This document shows, piece by piece, positions 26,751 to 36,224 of a DNA stretch of 64,000 bases. The notes beneath the pieces were generated by a model that saw only the letters and a list, made by a program, of their open reading frames with translations, searched no databases and was not told the origin of the DNA. The translations under genes were made by a program, and so were the position numbers. Every line of letters starts with the position of its first letter. The stretch's first letter is position 1. The DNA is from Paracoccaceae bacterium (GTDB lineage: Bacteria; Pseudomonadota; Alphaproteobacteria; Rhodobacterales; Rhodobacteraceae). The stretch lies in NCBI GenBank assembly GCA_029862205.1, contig JAOTXT010000010.1, forward strand, positions 17,923 to 81,922, given 5' to 3'.

Positions 26751-27173
26751 GTTAAGAGCCTCCGTTGCGCCAAAGCGTCGAACGCGAGCGCAGCGATTCC
26801 CCCTCAACTCCATGTCTGTACCAGCCATGCGCTGACCACAGAAACCATAGACTCATCGCTGAAGGAGCGCAAAGCCGCAGGCTGACAGAGCAATCATGAT
26901 CCGGCGATGGTAAGCCACCGGACTCACCAATGAGCGACTCTTCGGCTAATCATCGGATGTCGCGCTGCCGACCGCGAAGGTCTCTTCATGGCACGAGACC
27001 GACATAGCCCCTACGGCAGTAATCGGGATCAAACCGGACATTTGAGAACGTTGCCTAAACGACCGCTTCGTCCCGCACAGCGGACAATTGCCCGTGTGTC
27101 AGATACGGTCATTCTTGCGCACCGCCCCTAATCGGAAGGCGGAACATGGTCCACCCCACGGAGCCGCGCCTGA
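26751..27173. other. 423 bases with no gene seen
   Basis: The stretch contains the promoter side of the cyclase-like gene and the 3-prime side of the recN operon. No frame has coding character. Motifs CCGGACATTTG (27035) and GCGGACAATTG (27081) resemble one beyond the other end of the island at 25172. It looks like decayed sequence of a former gene or element; no insertion-sequence ends or att repeats could be recognised. Confidence 0.55.
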
Positions 27174-27332
27174 TCACCGGATCGCGCGCAGGACCAGAAA
27201 AACCACCACCACCAAGGCCGCGCCCCAGGGGCTGAGCATGAAGTTGATATAGCCGCCCGCCACCGTCTCGCCGCCTGCGCCGACCGCGTCCGCGGTGCCC
27301 TGACCCGCCTTCTTCAGGACCGTATCCAGCAT
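27174..27332 (-). CDS. 52-residue membrane protein translationally coupled to recN
   Basis: The ORF starts MLDTVLKKAGQGTADAVGAG and ends with one strong membrane helix (WGAALVVVVFLVLRAI). Its ATG shares one base with the recN stop (TGATG), the same coupling seen elsewhere in this operon. A glycine/alanine-rich stretch precedes the helix. I do not recognise a family. The start overlap, clean membrane segment and GC-rich codon use favour a real gene. Confidence 0.65.
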   Translation of the reverse strand: MLDTVLKKAGQGTADAVGAGGETVAGGYINFMLSPWGAALVVVVFLVLRAIR

Positions 27333-28990
27333 CAGGCAGCGCCCTCCATGAGCGCCCGGGCGGCCGAGCGTGCTTCTGGCGTCACGGTCTCGCCCGCCAG
27401 CATCCGGGCGATCTCGTCGACGCGTAGGTCCGGGTCCAGCGCGTCGACATCGGTCCGGGTCAGGCGCCCGTCGCTGGTCTTGGCGATCCGCCAGTGATGG
27501 GCGCCGCGCGCGGCGACCTGGGGGCTGTGGGTGACGACCAATACCTGGGCGGTCCCGGCCAGCCCGGCCAGGCGCCGACCAACGGCATCCGCCGTGGCGC
27601 CGCCGATGCCCCGGTCGATCTCGTCGAAGATCATGGTCAATCCGGGCGCCCGCGCCGCCAGGCAGACCTTGAGCGCCAGCAGAAACCGCGACAGCTCGCC
27701 GCCCGAGGCGATCCGGTCGATCGGTCCGGCCGGCGTGCCGGGGTTGATGCTGGCGGTGAACGCCACGTCGTCCACGCCTTCCGGGCCTTCCCGGCCGGGC
27801 GCGATCCGCGTCTCGAAGGCGGCGTTCTCCATCTTCAGTGGCGCCAGTTCCTTGGTCACGCGCTTGTCGAGCTTCGCCACCGCCGCCTCGCGGGCCTTGG
27901 TCAGCGCACCGGCCGCCTTGCTATAGGCCTCGCGCGCGGCCCCGGCCTCGGTCTTCAGATCGGCAATCCGCGCATCGCCCAAATCGATCTCCTGCATGCG
28001 ATCGGCGAAATCCTCCGCCAGCTTCGGGAGGTCATCCGGTGCCACGTTGTGCTTGCGCGCGAGGCCGCGGATCGCGAAGAGCCGCTCCTCGACCTCGTCG
28101 AGCCGGCCCGGATCGAAGCTGAGCCGGTCGAGCGCATCCTCGACGCCGCGCTGCGCCTCGCCAAGGGCGACCAGCGCCCGGTCGATTGCCTCCACCGGCG
28201 CGTCGAGCAGGCCGTCGGCCTTGTCCGCCGCGTGGCCAAGCCGCGAAAGCGCGTCGCCCAGCATGCCCTCGGCGGCCTCGGGCGAGAGCGCCTGGGCCGC
28301 CTGGCCGATCTCGTCGCGGATCCGCGCGGCTGCCTTAATCAGGCGGCGTTCCGCGTCGAGTGCGTCATCCTCGCCCGGCTCAGGGGCCAGCTTCTCGAGT
28401 TCCGCCACGCTGTGGCGCAGGAAATCGGCGTCCCCGGCGGCGCGCGTCAGGGTATCCTCGGCCTCGGTCAGGCGTTTGGCCGCCGCTTGCGCCGCTTCCC
28501 AATTCGCCCGCGTTTCGGCCAGTTTTCGCTCGTGGCCACCAAGAGCATCGAGCAGTGCACGGTGACCACGCGGGTTCAAGAGCCCCCGGTCATCGTGCTG
28601 GCCATGCACCTCGACCAGGGTCCCGCCGATCTGACGCAGGGCCTCGGCGCTGGTGCGCTGGTCGTTGACGAAGCCCCGCGCCGGGCCGTCCTTGGCCGCG
28701 ATCCTGCGGAGCACCAGCTCCCCCTCGCCCGCGTCGAGGCCAAGATCGGCCATAATACCGGCCGCGGGGTGATCGGGCTCGACCGCGAAGACCGCGGTCA
28801 CGGTTGCCTGGTCGCCGGCGGCCCCCACCAGGTCGCGCCCGCCCTGGCGGCCGAGCGCGAATCCCAGTGCATCAAGCAGGATAGATTTGCCGGCCCCCGT
28901 TTCGCCGGTCAACACGTTGAGCCCAGGCTGGAAATCCAAAGTCAGCGCCTCGATCAGGACAATGTTCCTGATTTCGAGGCTCAGCAGCAT
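27332..28990 (-). CDS. recN: DNA repair protein RecN
   Basis: 552 residues, normal for this SMC-like ATPase of double-strand-break repair. Walker A is GETGAGKSILLDALGF near residue 28, a long coiled-coil-rich middle spans about 150-350, and signature plus Walker B read ASGGELSRFLLALK and MIFDEIDRGIGGATA near 440-480. The open frame runs 20 codons further upstream through a proline/glycine-rich repeat; the ATG at 28990 gives the standard MLLSLEIRNIVLIE start. It follows bamD by 46 bases and is followed directly by the 52-residue ORF. Confidence 0.95.
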   Translation of the reverse strand: MLLSLEIRNIVLIEALTLDFQPGLNVLTGETGAGKSILLDALGFALGRQGGRDLVGAAGDQATVTAVFAVEPDHPAAGIMADLGLDAGEGELVLRRIAAKDGPARGFVNDQRTSAEALRQIGGTLVEVHGQHDDRGLLNPRGHRALLDALGGHERKLAETRANWEAAQAAAKRLTEAEDTLTRAAGDADFLRHSVAELEKLAPEPGEDDALDAERRLIKAAARIRDEIGQAAQALSPEAAEGMLGDALSRLGHAADKADGLLDAPVEAIDRALVALGEAQRGVEDALDRLSFDPGRLDEVEERLFAIRGLARKHNVAPDDLPKLAEDFADRMQEIDLGDARIADLKTEAGAAREAYSKAAGALTKAREAAVAKLDKRVTKELAPLKMENAAFETRIAPGREGPEGVDDVAFTASINPGTPAGPIDRIASGGELSRFLLALKVCLAARAPGLTMIFDEIDRGIGGATADAVGRRLAGLAGTAQVLVVTHSPQVAARGAHHWRIAKTSDGRLTRTDVDALDPDLRVDEIARMLAGETVTPEARSAARALMEGAA

Positions 28991-29036
28991 GGCGCGACAG
29001 CCCGGACCCCAACCCGGGCCCCAACCCGGTCCACGT

Positions 29037-29885
29037 TCAGAGCCACTCACCCAGGATCACCCGGCGATAGACGCGCTTGAAGAACCCGCCATGGTCCTCG
29101 TCATCCGGCAGCAGGTTGCGGCCGGTAAGCAGCGCATAGCTGTTCGCATACCAGGTCGAGCCCGGGTGGTTGTGGCCCAGCACGGCCGCCGAGGCCAAGG
29201 CCTCGCGCTCGAGCCCCAGCGAAAGGTTGGCCTCGACCAGCCGGTGCAGCGCCTCGGGTGTCTGGCTGGTGGTCTGGTATTTCTCGACCACCACCCGGAA
29301 CCGGTTGATCGCAGCCAGATAGTGGCCGCGCTTCAGGTAGTACCGGCCTATCTCCATCTCCTTGCCCGCAAGGTGATCCAGCGTCAGATCGATTTTCAGC
29401 TGGGCGTCGCGCGCATAGTCGCTTTCCGGATAGCGGTTGACCACTTGGCGAAGCGCGGTCAGCGCCTGCTCGGTCGTGCCCTGGTCGCGGCCCACATCGA
29501 CGATGTTGTCGTAATAGGTCAGGGCGATCAGGTGCTGCGCATAGGGCGCGTCATCGTCGGACGGGTAGAGGTCGAGATAGCGCCGCGCCGAGGACCGCGC
29601 GCCACTGAAGTCGTTCGCATTGTAGGACGAGTAAGCGGACATGATGATCGCCCGCTTCGCCAATTGCGAGAACGGGTAGAGCCGTTCGATCTCGTTGAAG
29701 GTCTGGGCCGCCTGGAAGGCCTTGCCGTCGTTGAGTTGTGCCTCGCCGAGCGCGAAAATATCGCCGGGCGGCACGTCGTCGAGGGTCTCCTTATCCTTGC
29801 CGCCACATGCCGCAAGGGTAGCGGCGAGCCCAAGGATCAGGGCCAGGCGGATCGGGCGCAGGATTGACGGGGGCTGGGTCAGCAT
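29037..29885 (-). CDS. bamD: Outer-membrane assembly lipoprotein BamD
   Basis: 282 residues. The signal peptide ends in a lipobox, ATLAACGG, so the protein is lipidated. Five TPR-like repeats follow, including AAQTFNEIERLYPFSQLAKR near residue 60, YPSDDDAPYAQHLIAL near 107 and YPESDYARDAQLKIDL near 152. BamD is the essential partner of BamA that folds beta-barrel proteins into the outer membrane. In most alphaproteobacteria lpxC lies between ftsZ and bamD; here bamD follows ftsZ directly after a 236-base spacer with a terminator. Confidence 0.95.
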   Translation of the reverse strand: MLTQPPSILRPIRLALILGLAATLAACGGKDKETLDDVPPGDIFALGEAQLNDGKAFQAAQTFNEIERLYPFSQLAKRAIIMSAYSSYNANDFSGARSSARRYLDLYPSDDDAPYAQHLIALTYYDNIVDVGRDQGTTEQALTALRQVVNRYPESDYARDAQLKIDLTLDHLAGKEMEIGRYYLKRGHYLAAINRFRVVVEKYQTTSQTPEALHRLVEANLSLGLEREALASAAVLGHNHPGSTWYANSYALLTGRNLLPDDEDHGGFFKRVYRRVILGEWL

Positions 29886-30054
29886 GGGGCCGCTTCCTCA
29901 ATTCGCGTTCGTGCGCGTGTCATCGCGTTGGTTTGCGTTTCAGGGCGCAGAATAGTGACCCTTCCAGCGTTAAGAAAGGGGGTGCGGCGCCGTCGCAGGT
30001 TTGGGTGTGGCGTCGGTTGATCCAACGGGTTCGGACCCAACGGATTCGGGTATA

Positions 30055-30080
30055 GAAAATGGCCGCCCCGAGGGGCGGCC
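30055..30080 (-). terminator. Rho-independent terminator after ftsZ
   Basis: On the minus strand GGCCGCCCC-TC-GGGGCGGCC is followed by ATTTTC, about 42 bases after the ftsZ stop. It would separate the dcw transcript from bamD-recN. Just beyond it lie two copies of CCAACGG(G/A)TTCGG (around 30022-30048). Confidence 0.8.
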
Positions 30081-30121
30081 AGTGAGTGTGAAGAGACTGG
30101 TTCTTCGATGGGCGCGGCCGA

Positions 30122-31747
30122 TCAGTTCGCTTGCCGGCGAAGGAAAGCGGGGATCTCGCCATCGTCATCGTCCGCGACCGGACCACGATCCGGGTGGTCC
30201 GGCTCACTGCTCTGACCCGCGCCCGAGACACGGTGGATCAGCTTGTTGATCGCGAAGAGCCCAGTGCCGCGGCCGGCGACGCTGGTGCGCTCGGACGGCG
30301 CCCGGCGTTCCGCCGCCAATGGGCGCGTGCTGGGCTCGGGCTCGGCGCGCGCCCGCGCGTGGTCTACCGGCGCATGATCTATCGAGCCACGGTCGACATC
30401 GAACAGCTCGGGCTCGTCGTCGATGACCCGGGTCGGGCGGGCCGCGTCCGTATCACGCTGGGCGCGCGCGGCCATGGCGCGCTTGCGCACCTCCTCGGCC
30501 CGGGCGCGGATATCGTCCGGGCCGGGCGTGGTGGCGGCCCGGGTTTCGACCTCACTCGGCTGCGCCATGGGCTCCGGTGCCGGCTCGGGCTCACGCACGA
30601 CGCGTCTGGCCACCGGTGCAGCGGCGGGCGCGTGTTCGCGGACCGGCTCGGCCACTTCAGCCTGCGCGGTGGCGGCCTCGGGCCGGCGGACCGCGCCACG
30701 CACCGCCGAGATCATCCCCGGATCGGTGGCAGCGGGACGCTTGCGCGGCATACCGCTGAGCGGCTGGCGCTGGACGGCTGACTCGGCGTCGATGCCGGTC
30801 GCGACGACCGAGACGCGCATCCGGCCTTCCATCTCGGGGTCGATGGCCGAGCCGAACTTGATCATCGCATTCGCGTCGACCTCGTCCTTGATCCGGTTCG
30901 CGGCCTCGTCCATTTCGAACAGCGTCAGGTCGTAGCCGCCGGTGATGTTGATCAAGACGCCCTGGGCGCCCTTGAGGCTGACCTCGTCCAGAAGTGGGTT
31001 GGCGATCGCCTTTTCGGCAGCGTCGATGGCGCGGGTGTCGCCGTCGGCCTCGCCGGTGCCCATCATCGCCTTGCCCATCTCCTCCATCACCGAGCGCACA
31101 TCGGCGAAGTCGAGGTTGATCATGCCGGGCCGGACCATGAGATCCGTGACCCCCTGGACGCCCTGATAGAGCACGTCATCGGCCATCATGAAGGCCTCGA
31201 CGAAGGTGGTGCGCTCCGAGGCGACCTGAAACAGGTTCTGGTTCGGGATCACGATCAAGGTGTCGACGACCCCCTGCATCTCCTCGACGCCGGACTCGGC
31301 CAGTTCCATGCGGCGGACGCCCTCGAACTGGAACGGCTTGGTCACGACACCGACCGTCAGGATGCCCATCTCTCGCGCCGCGCGGGCGACGACCGGGGCG
31401 GCGCCAGTGCCGGTGCCTCCGCCCATCCCGGCGGTGATGAAGCACATGTGGCATCCGTCGAGGTGATTCATGATCTCCTCGATTGATTCCTCGGCCGCGG
31501 TCAGCCCGACCTCGGGTTTTGATCCCGCGCCGAGGCCCCGGGTCACGCCGGTGCCAAGTTGGATCTTACGCGCCGCGGCGGAATGCTGGAGGGCCTGCGC
31601 GTCGGTGTTGGCGGCGATAAACTCGACGCCCTGCAATTTCTTTTCGATCATGTTGTTGACGGCGTTTCCTCCAGCGCCGCCTACACCGAACACGGTGATC
31701 CGTGCACGGAGTTCATGATCGTCGGGTTCACGGAGATTCAGTGCCAT
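30122..31747 (-). CDS. ftsZ: Cell division protein FtsZ
   Basis: 541 residues, the long alphaproteobacterial form. The tubulin GTP-binding motif [10 protein letters not shown] lies near residue 108, the N-terminal [13 protein letters not shown] near 21 and the T7 catalytic loop [11 protein letters not shown] near 207. The core ends near 320; an Ala/Pro/Glu-rich linker of about 200 residues leads to the C-terminal peptide [12 protein letters not shown], which binds FtsA. FtsZ polymerises at mid-cell to form the division ring. It follows ftsA by 114 bases, leaving room for its own promoter. Confidence 0.98.
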   Translation of the reverse strand: MALNLREPDDHELRARITVFGVGGAGGNAVNNMIEKKLQGVEFIAANTDAQALQHSAAARKIQLGTGVTRGLGAGSKPEVGLTAAEESIEEIMNHLDGCHMCFITAGMGGGTGTGAAPVVARAAREMGILTVGVVTKPFQFEGVRRMELAESGVEEMQGVVDTLIVIPNQNLFQVASERTTFVEAFMMADDVLYQGVQGVTDLMVRPGMINLDFADVRSVMEEMGKAMMGTGEADGDTRAIDAAEKAIANPLLDEVSLKGAQGVLINITGGYDLTLFEMDEAANRIKDEVDANAMIKFGSAIDPEMEGRMRVSVVATGIDAESAVQRQPLSGMPRKRPAATDPGMISAVRGAVRRPEAATAQAEVAEPVREHAPAAAPVARRVVREPEPAPEPMAQPSEVETRAATTPGPDDIRARAEEVRKRAMAARAQRDTDAARPTRVIDDEPELFDVDRGSIDHAPVDHARARAEPEPSTRPLAAERRAPSERTSVAGRGTGLFAINKLIHRVSGAGQSSEPDHPDRGPVADDDDGEIPAFLRRQAN

Positions 31748-31861
31748 TATCCTGCCTCTTCACTGCTCGTGGCCGGTTTGCCGGTCCATCTTTTTCGTGG
31801 AAGTCTGCTCGTTATTTTGGATTCAACCTATCGTAAAGCGGACGCGTCGTCACCCTACATT

Positions 31862-33211
31862 TCACCAACTTGCACGCAACCACCGCAACATCTCGTTGGC
31901 GCGGCCCTTTGCCGAGAGCGGACGGGGCGCTGGGAAGTCCCATAGCTCGGCCGGGGGGCGCAGCGCGTAGGAAGCAAGCCCGACCGCGGCCGAGTAATCC
32001 GGCCCCGACAGCGATTGTGGTAATCCGGCGATCCGCAGGGGTCGGCCGATGCGCGGACGGCGGCCCAGAACCCGGGTCGCCATCTCGTCGATGCCGGGCA
32101 TCTGGCTGGCGGCGCCGGTCAGGACGAAGCTGCAGCCGGGCATTTCGGTAATTCCCATCTCGACCAAGCGGTTGCGCAGATGGCGGAAGGTCTCCTCGAT
32201 CCGGGGGCGGATCACGCCGATCAGCATCCCGCGGCTGATCTGGCGGCGGTTCGGCGCGTCCTCCTCGCCGATTTGCGGCGCGTCGATCAGGTCGCGGTCG
32301 TCGGCGCCGGTCGAGATCACGCCGCCGTAGAGCGTCTTCATCCGCTCCGCCGCGGCCGAGCGCATCAACAGCCCGGCGGCAATGTCGCTGGTGACATGGT
32401 CGCCGCCGAACCGGATCTGTTCGACGCAGATCAGCCTGTCGCGCAGGAAGACCGAGAACGAGGTCGATCCGCCGCCCATGTCGATGCAGACCGCGCCGGT
32501 GCGCTGTTCGTCCTCGACCAGCGCCGAAAGCCCGCTGGCATAGGAAGCGCAGGTCACCCCGGCCAAATCCAGATCACATTGCCGGACGCATTCGATCAAA
32601 TTCGACAGCGGTCGCTGATCCACCGCCAGCACATGCATGGCACAAGAGAGGTGCTTGCCCTCCATTCCGCGCGGATCGGTGATGCCGGAATGATTATCCA
32701 CCTCCAGTTCGACCGGCTGGGCGTGCAGGATTTGGCGGCCCTCGCCGATTGGCGGCGGCGGGCAGGCGCCGAGCACATTCGAGATATCACGCTCGGTGAC
32801 GCGCCCGGTCTCGGTCTCGACCCGGGCATGGGTGGAATAGCTTTGCGGCTTGCCGCCTGAGAACGAAACCACGACCTGATCGACACGGCCGAGCTTGGGC
32901 GCCGCCATCTTCTCGGCGGTCAAAAGCGCCAGCCGGATCGAACGAGCCACTTCGTCCATGTCGATGATCTCGCCCCGGCGCACGCCGCGCGACTGAACCG
33001 TGCGCGCGCCGACCACCTCCAGGGCACCAAATCGGCTGGTGCCCAGGTGATCGTTGCGCTCGGCTTCCTCGAGCAGGCCCGGATCGAGCTTCAAAACCAG
33101 GCAGGTGATCTTGGACGACCCGATGTCGAGAACCGCCAAACGGCCCTTCCGGCTGGCCGCGTAGAGCCGCGAGCGCATGGACCTGAACGGCTGAAGTTCG
33201 GCAAAATTCAT
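31862..33211 (-). CDS. ftsA: Cell division protein FtsA
   Basis: 449 residues of the actin-like FtsA family. Phosphate-binding segments are LAVLDIGSSKITCL near residue 25 and VCIDMGGGSTSFSVF near 232, with the adenosine motif FVLTGAASQMPGI near 362. FtsA tethers FtsZ to the inner membrane and recruits later divisome proteins. Its ATG overlaps the ftsQ stop in an ATGA, so translation is coupled. It is followed by ftsZ in the conserved order. Confidence 0.97.
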   Translation of the reverse strand: MNFAELQPFRSMRSRLYAASRKGRLAVLDIGSSKITCLVLKLDPGLLEEAERNDHLGTSRFGALEVVGARTVQSRGVRRGEIIDMDEVARSIRLALLTAEKMAAPKLGRVDQVVVSFSGGKPQSYSTHARVETETGRVTERDISNVLGACPPPPIGEGRQILHAQPVELEVDNHSGITDPRGMEGKHLSCAMHVLAVDQRPLSNLIECVRQCDLDLAGVTCASYASGLSALVEDEQRTGAVCIDMGGGSTSFSVFLRDRLICVEQIRFGGDHVTSDIAAGLLMRSAAAERMKTLYGGVISTGADDRDLIDAPQIGEEDAPNRRQISRGMLIGVIRPRIEETFRHLRNRLVEMGITEMPGCSFVLTGAASQMPGIDEMATRVLGRRPRIGRPLRIAGLPQSLSGPDYSAAVGLASYALRPPAELWDFPAPRPLSAKGRANEMLRWLRASW

Positions 33212-34266
33212 GTCTCCTCCCCACCGATCGCGGCGACCGCCCGTCTGATTTGATAGGTCTCAGCCGCTTCCGGGCTCATGCGCAGGGCTGGGCGTTCCGG
33301 AAATCGCATGTCGATGACCGCCAGATCGCGGTCCAAAAGGTCTTGGGCGTAGTGCAGCGCCATGATCTGTGAAAGTGCCTCGGTGCTGTTCTCGGCCGGT
33401 AGCTTGATCAGCATGTCCCGGTCCAGCACCACGTCCCAGCGCCGCTGGCCGACGCGGACGAAGGCCCGCAGCCTGGGCACGATTTCCGGCGCGGTCTCGA
33501 TCAGCGACAGGACCTCGCTCACGTGCTCGGGCGCACCGTCGCCCAGGATAACGGGCAGATCCCGATAGTTGGCGCGAATGCTGGCCGGGCCGATCTCGAC
33601 CCCACCCTCGTCCATGACGACCAGCCGGTTCTCGGCATTGCGGTAGAGCACTACGGGGACACGCTCGACCACCCGCACCATCAGCGTGCCTTGCGGGTCG
33701 AATTGCACCGCCGCGCTTTCGACCGGGCCCAGCGCCTCGACCCGGCGCCGCAAATCGTCCACGTCGAGTGTCAGCGACGAGGTGCCAGGCTCGACGCCGA
33801 TGACAGCGTGGACATCGATCCGAAGCCCGGTGCTGCCGCCACTGACGGCGACGCCTCGCACGGCGAATTCGGGGCGCGCGGCGATCCGTTCGATCACCGC
33901 CGCGACGCGCGCCTCGATCGCGCCACGCATCTGGTCATCCGCCGCGACGCGCCAGCCGATCAGGCCGAGCAGCGCGAGCGGCAGATAGACCAGCGCCGCA
34001 TTGCGCACCATCGGCTTTTTCCATGCCCGCGACAGCCGGTAGGCGAGTTTCGACGGGCCCGGGCCCTTGCGCGGGTCGCGAGCCTTCTTCACAGCGCCTG
34101 GCTTCGCAGCGCCTGGCTTCGCAGCGACTGGCTTCGCGACGACTGGGATGTCCTTTGGTTCCGGCTTCGATGGGCGATTGTTGTCGGCCGCAGCGAAGCT
34201 GATCAGCCGACGCATCTCGTCGCGGGTCAATCTGGGGCTTGTCAATCTGGGGCTTACCGGCCGCAT
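33208..34266 (-). CDS. ftsQ: Cell division protein FtsQ
   Basis: 352 residues. A basic, proline- and alanine-rich cytoplasmic tail of about 100 residues precedes one membrane helix ([16 protein letters not shown]), then a POTRA domain beginning [12 protein letters not shown] near 137 and the FtsQ domain. FtsQ links cytoplasmic and periplasmic divisome parts. The ATG at 34266 has GGAGG eight bases before it and overlaps the ddl stop by 13 bases. The tail contains two short in-frame duplications: SPRLT twice (15-base repeat) and AKP-type units (15-base repeats near 34096-34145). Confidence 0.93.
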   Translation of the reverse strand: MRPVSPRLTSPRLTRDEMRRLISFAAADNNRPSKPEPKDIPVVAKPVAAKPGAAKPGAVKKARDPRKGPGPSKLAYRLSRAWKKPMVRNAALVYLPLALLGLIGWRVAADDQMRGAIEARVAAVIERIAARPEFAVRGVAVSGGSTGLRIDVHAVIGVEPGTSSLTLDVDDLRRRVEALGPVESAAVQFDPQGTLMVRVVERVPVVLYRNAENRLVVMDEGGVEIGPASIRANYRDLPVILGDGAPEHVSEVLSLIETAPEIVPRLRAFVRVGQRRWDVVLDRDMLIKLPAENSTEALSQIMALHYAQDLLDRDLAVIDMRFPERPALRMSPEAAETYQIRRAVAAIGGEET

Positions 34267-35171
34267 GAGGCGTCCTCCACAAGCCAGTGACACAGTTCTT
34301 CGAATGAAATGCCGCAATGGTCAGCCTGCTCGGGCGCCAGCGATGTCGGGGTCATTCCAGGCTGGGTGTTGGTTTCGAGCAAGACCAGCCCTTCGAGCCC
34401 GCGCGCCTCGTCCCAGCGGAAGTCGGTGCGGCTCATGCCGCGGCAGCCCAGCGCCTCGTGCGCCGTCGCCGCGTGATCCAGGCAGGCCTGGAAGACATCG
34501 TCGGGGATCTCGGCCGGAACCACATGGCGCGAGCCGCCTTCCGCGTATTTCGCGTGGTAATCGTACCAGCCCGTGGCGGCCTGGATGTCGGTGACCGAGA
34601 GTGCCCTGTCCCCCATCACCGCCACGGTCAGTTCGCGGCCCGGGACATATTTTTCGACCAGCAGGCGATCAGGCGCATCGTCGTCGAGCCGGGCCGGACC
34701 GTTCGGATTTTCCTGAACGATATAGATGCCGACGGACGAGCCCTCGTTGTTGGGCTTGACCACATAGGGCGGCTCCATCGGGTGCCCGGCCAGGACCTCG
34801 GCTTTCGGAACGATCAGGCTTTCGGCAACCGGCAGGCCGGCGGCGCGGTAGATCTCCTTCGAGCGGGTCTTGTCCATCGCCAGCGACGAGGCCAGGACGC
34901 CGGAATGGGTGTAGGGGATGCCCAGCCATTCGAGCACACCCTGGATGCAGCCGTCCTCGCCCCAGCGTCCATGCAGCGCGTTGAATACCGCGTCGGGCTC
35001 CTCACCCGCGAGCACCCGGGCGACATCTCGCCCGGCATCGATCTCGATGACTTCGTAGCCCGCACGCCGCAGTGCGCTTGCGCATTCCCGGCCCGAGACC
35101 AGCGAGACTTCCCGCTCGGCCGACAGGCCTCCCTTGAGCACCACCACGCGGGGAAATGTCCTGCTCGACAT
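34254..35171 (-). CDS. ddl: D-alanine--D-alanine ligase
   Basis: 305 residues, usual for DdlB-type ligases. ATP-grasp features: N-terminal [36 protein letters not shown] near residue 60, [14 protein letters not shown] near 137 and the metal-binding end [16 protein letters not shown] near 265. It joins two D-alanines for the peptidoglycan precursor; MurF then adds the dipeptide. It overlaps ftsQ and lies 87 bases after murB in the operon. Confidence 0.97.
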   Translation of the reverse strand: MSSRTFPRVVVLKGGLSAEREVSLVSGRECASALRRAGYEVIEIDAGRDVARVLAGEEPDAVFNALHGRWGEDGCIQGVLEWLGIPYTHSGVLASSLAMDKTRSKEIYRAAGLPVAESLIVPKAEVLAGHPMEPPYVVKPNNEGSSVGIYIVQENPNGPARLDDDAPDRLLVEKYVPGRELTVAVMGDRALSVTDIQAATGWYDYHAKYAEGGSRHVVPAEIPDDVFQACLDHAATAHEALGCRGMSRTDFRWDEARGLEGLVLLETNTQPGMTPTSLAPEQADHCGISFEELCHWLVEDASCGR

Positions 35172-35258
35172 CCGCGCCCCAATCGTTCAGCCGGCCCCGT
35201 TCTCCAGCGCATCGTCGGATGCGCCGCCGGGTGATTCGGCTCGTGCCGCTTTTGCGGT

Positions 35259-36224
35259 CTATTGGGGTGGAATGCTAACCCCTGCGCGCCGGATTTCCCA
35301 GTGCAAATCGACCCCGGTTTGCGATTTCACCCGGGCGCGCACGGTCTCGCCCAAGGTCTCGAGATCAGCGGCGGTGGCATTGTCAAAATTGATTAAAAAA
35401 TTGCAGTGCTTTTCGCTGACCCGGGCCCCGCCGACGGTCAGCCCGCGGCAACCGGCTTCGTCGATCAGCTTCCAGGCTTTTAGCTCGTCCGAGTCCCCCG
35501 GCTGGCCTGTCGAGGAGAAGCCCGCGGGGTTGCGGAAGGTCGAGCCGCTGGTGCGCTCGCGGATCGGCTGTGCCGCCTCGCGTTTGGCCAGAAGCGCCGC
35601 CATCCGGGCGCTAACCGCGGCCGGATCGTCAGGCTGGCCTGCGAGCATGGCGCCGGTGAAGATCACGCCCTCGGCGGCGTCCGCGTGGCGGTAAGAGAAG
35701 CCCATTTCGGCTGCCGGGATCGTCAAGCGCCTGCCTTTGCGGTCGACCGCATGGGCCTCGACGAGGACATCCTTGATCTCGGTGCCGTAGCAGCCGGCAT
35801 TCATCGACAGGGCGCCGCCGATCGTGCCGGGCACCCCGCGCAGGAATTCAAGCCCGGCGATGCCGGCCACGGCGGCGGCCTCGGCGACCCTGGCATCCAG
35901 CGCGGCGGCGCCGGCCCTGACCGTCGTGCCATCGGTGTCGATCGCCGCGAAAGCGCGGCCGAGGCGGATCACGACCCCGGGGATGCCCCCGTCACGCACC
36001 AACAGGTTCGAGCCCACGCCGACCGCCATCACCGGCACGTCGTCGGGGCACAAGGCGAGGAATGCTGCCAGGTCCTCTTCGTCCGCAGGCTGGAACAGCA
36101 CCTCCGCCGGGCCGCCGACCCGGAACCAGGTCAGGTCCGCCAGGACACGCATTGGCGTCAAGCGCCCGCGCACCTGCGGCAGGCGGGCGATCAATCCGTC
36201 GGCGGCGAAATCCCCGCCAGCCAT
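35259..36224 (-). CDS. murB: UDP-N-acetylenolpyruvoylglucosamine reductase MurB
   Basis: 321 residues. FAD-binding segments are [13 protein letters not shown] near residue 31, [16 protein letters not shown] near 69 and [21 protein letters not shown] near 119. The catalytic serine is in [12 protein letters not shown] near 226, with C-terminal [20 protein letters not shown]. It makes UDP-MurNAc from the enolpyruvyl intermediate. Its ATG shares a base with the stop of the preceding permease (TGATG), so translation depends on the permease gene. A TTG five codons upstream is not needed. Confidence 0.96.
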   Translation of the reverse strand: MAGGDFAADGLIARLPQVRGRLTPMRVLADLTWFRVGGPAEVLFQPADEEDLAAFLALCPDDVPVMAVGVGSNLLVRDGGIPGVVIRLGRAFAAIDTDGTTVRAGAAALDARVAEAAAVAGIAGLEFLRGVPGTIGGALSMNAGCYGTEIKDVLVEAHAVDRKGRRLTIPAAEMGFSYRHADAAEGVIFTGAMLAGQPDDPAAVSARMAALLAKREAAQPIRERTSGSTFRNPAGFSSTGQPGDSDELKAWKLIDEAGCRGLTVGGARVSEKHCNFLINFDNATAADLETLGETVRARVKSQTGVDLHWEIRRAGVSIPPQ

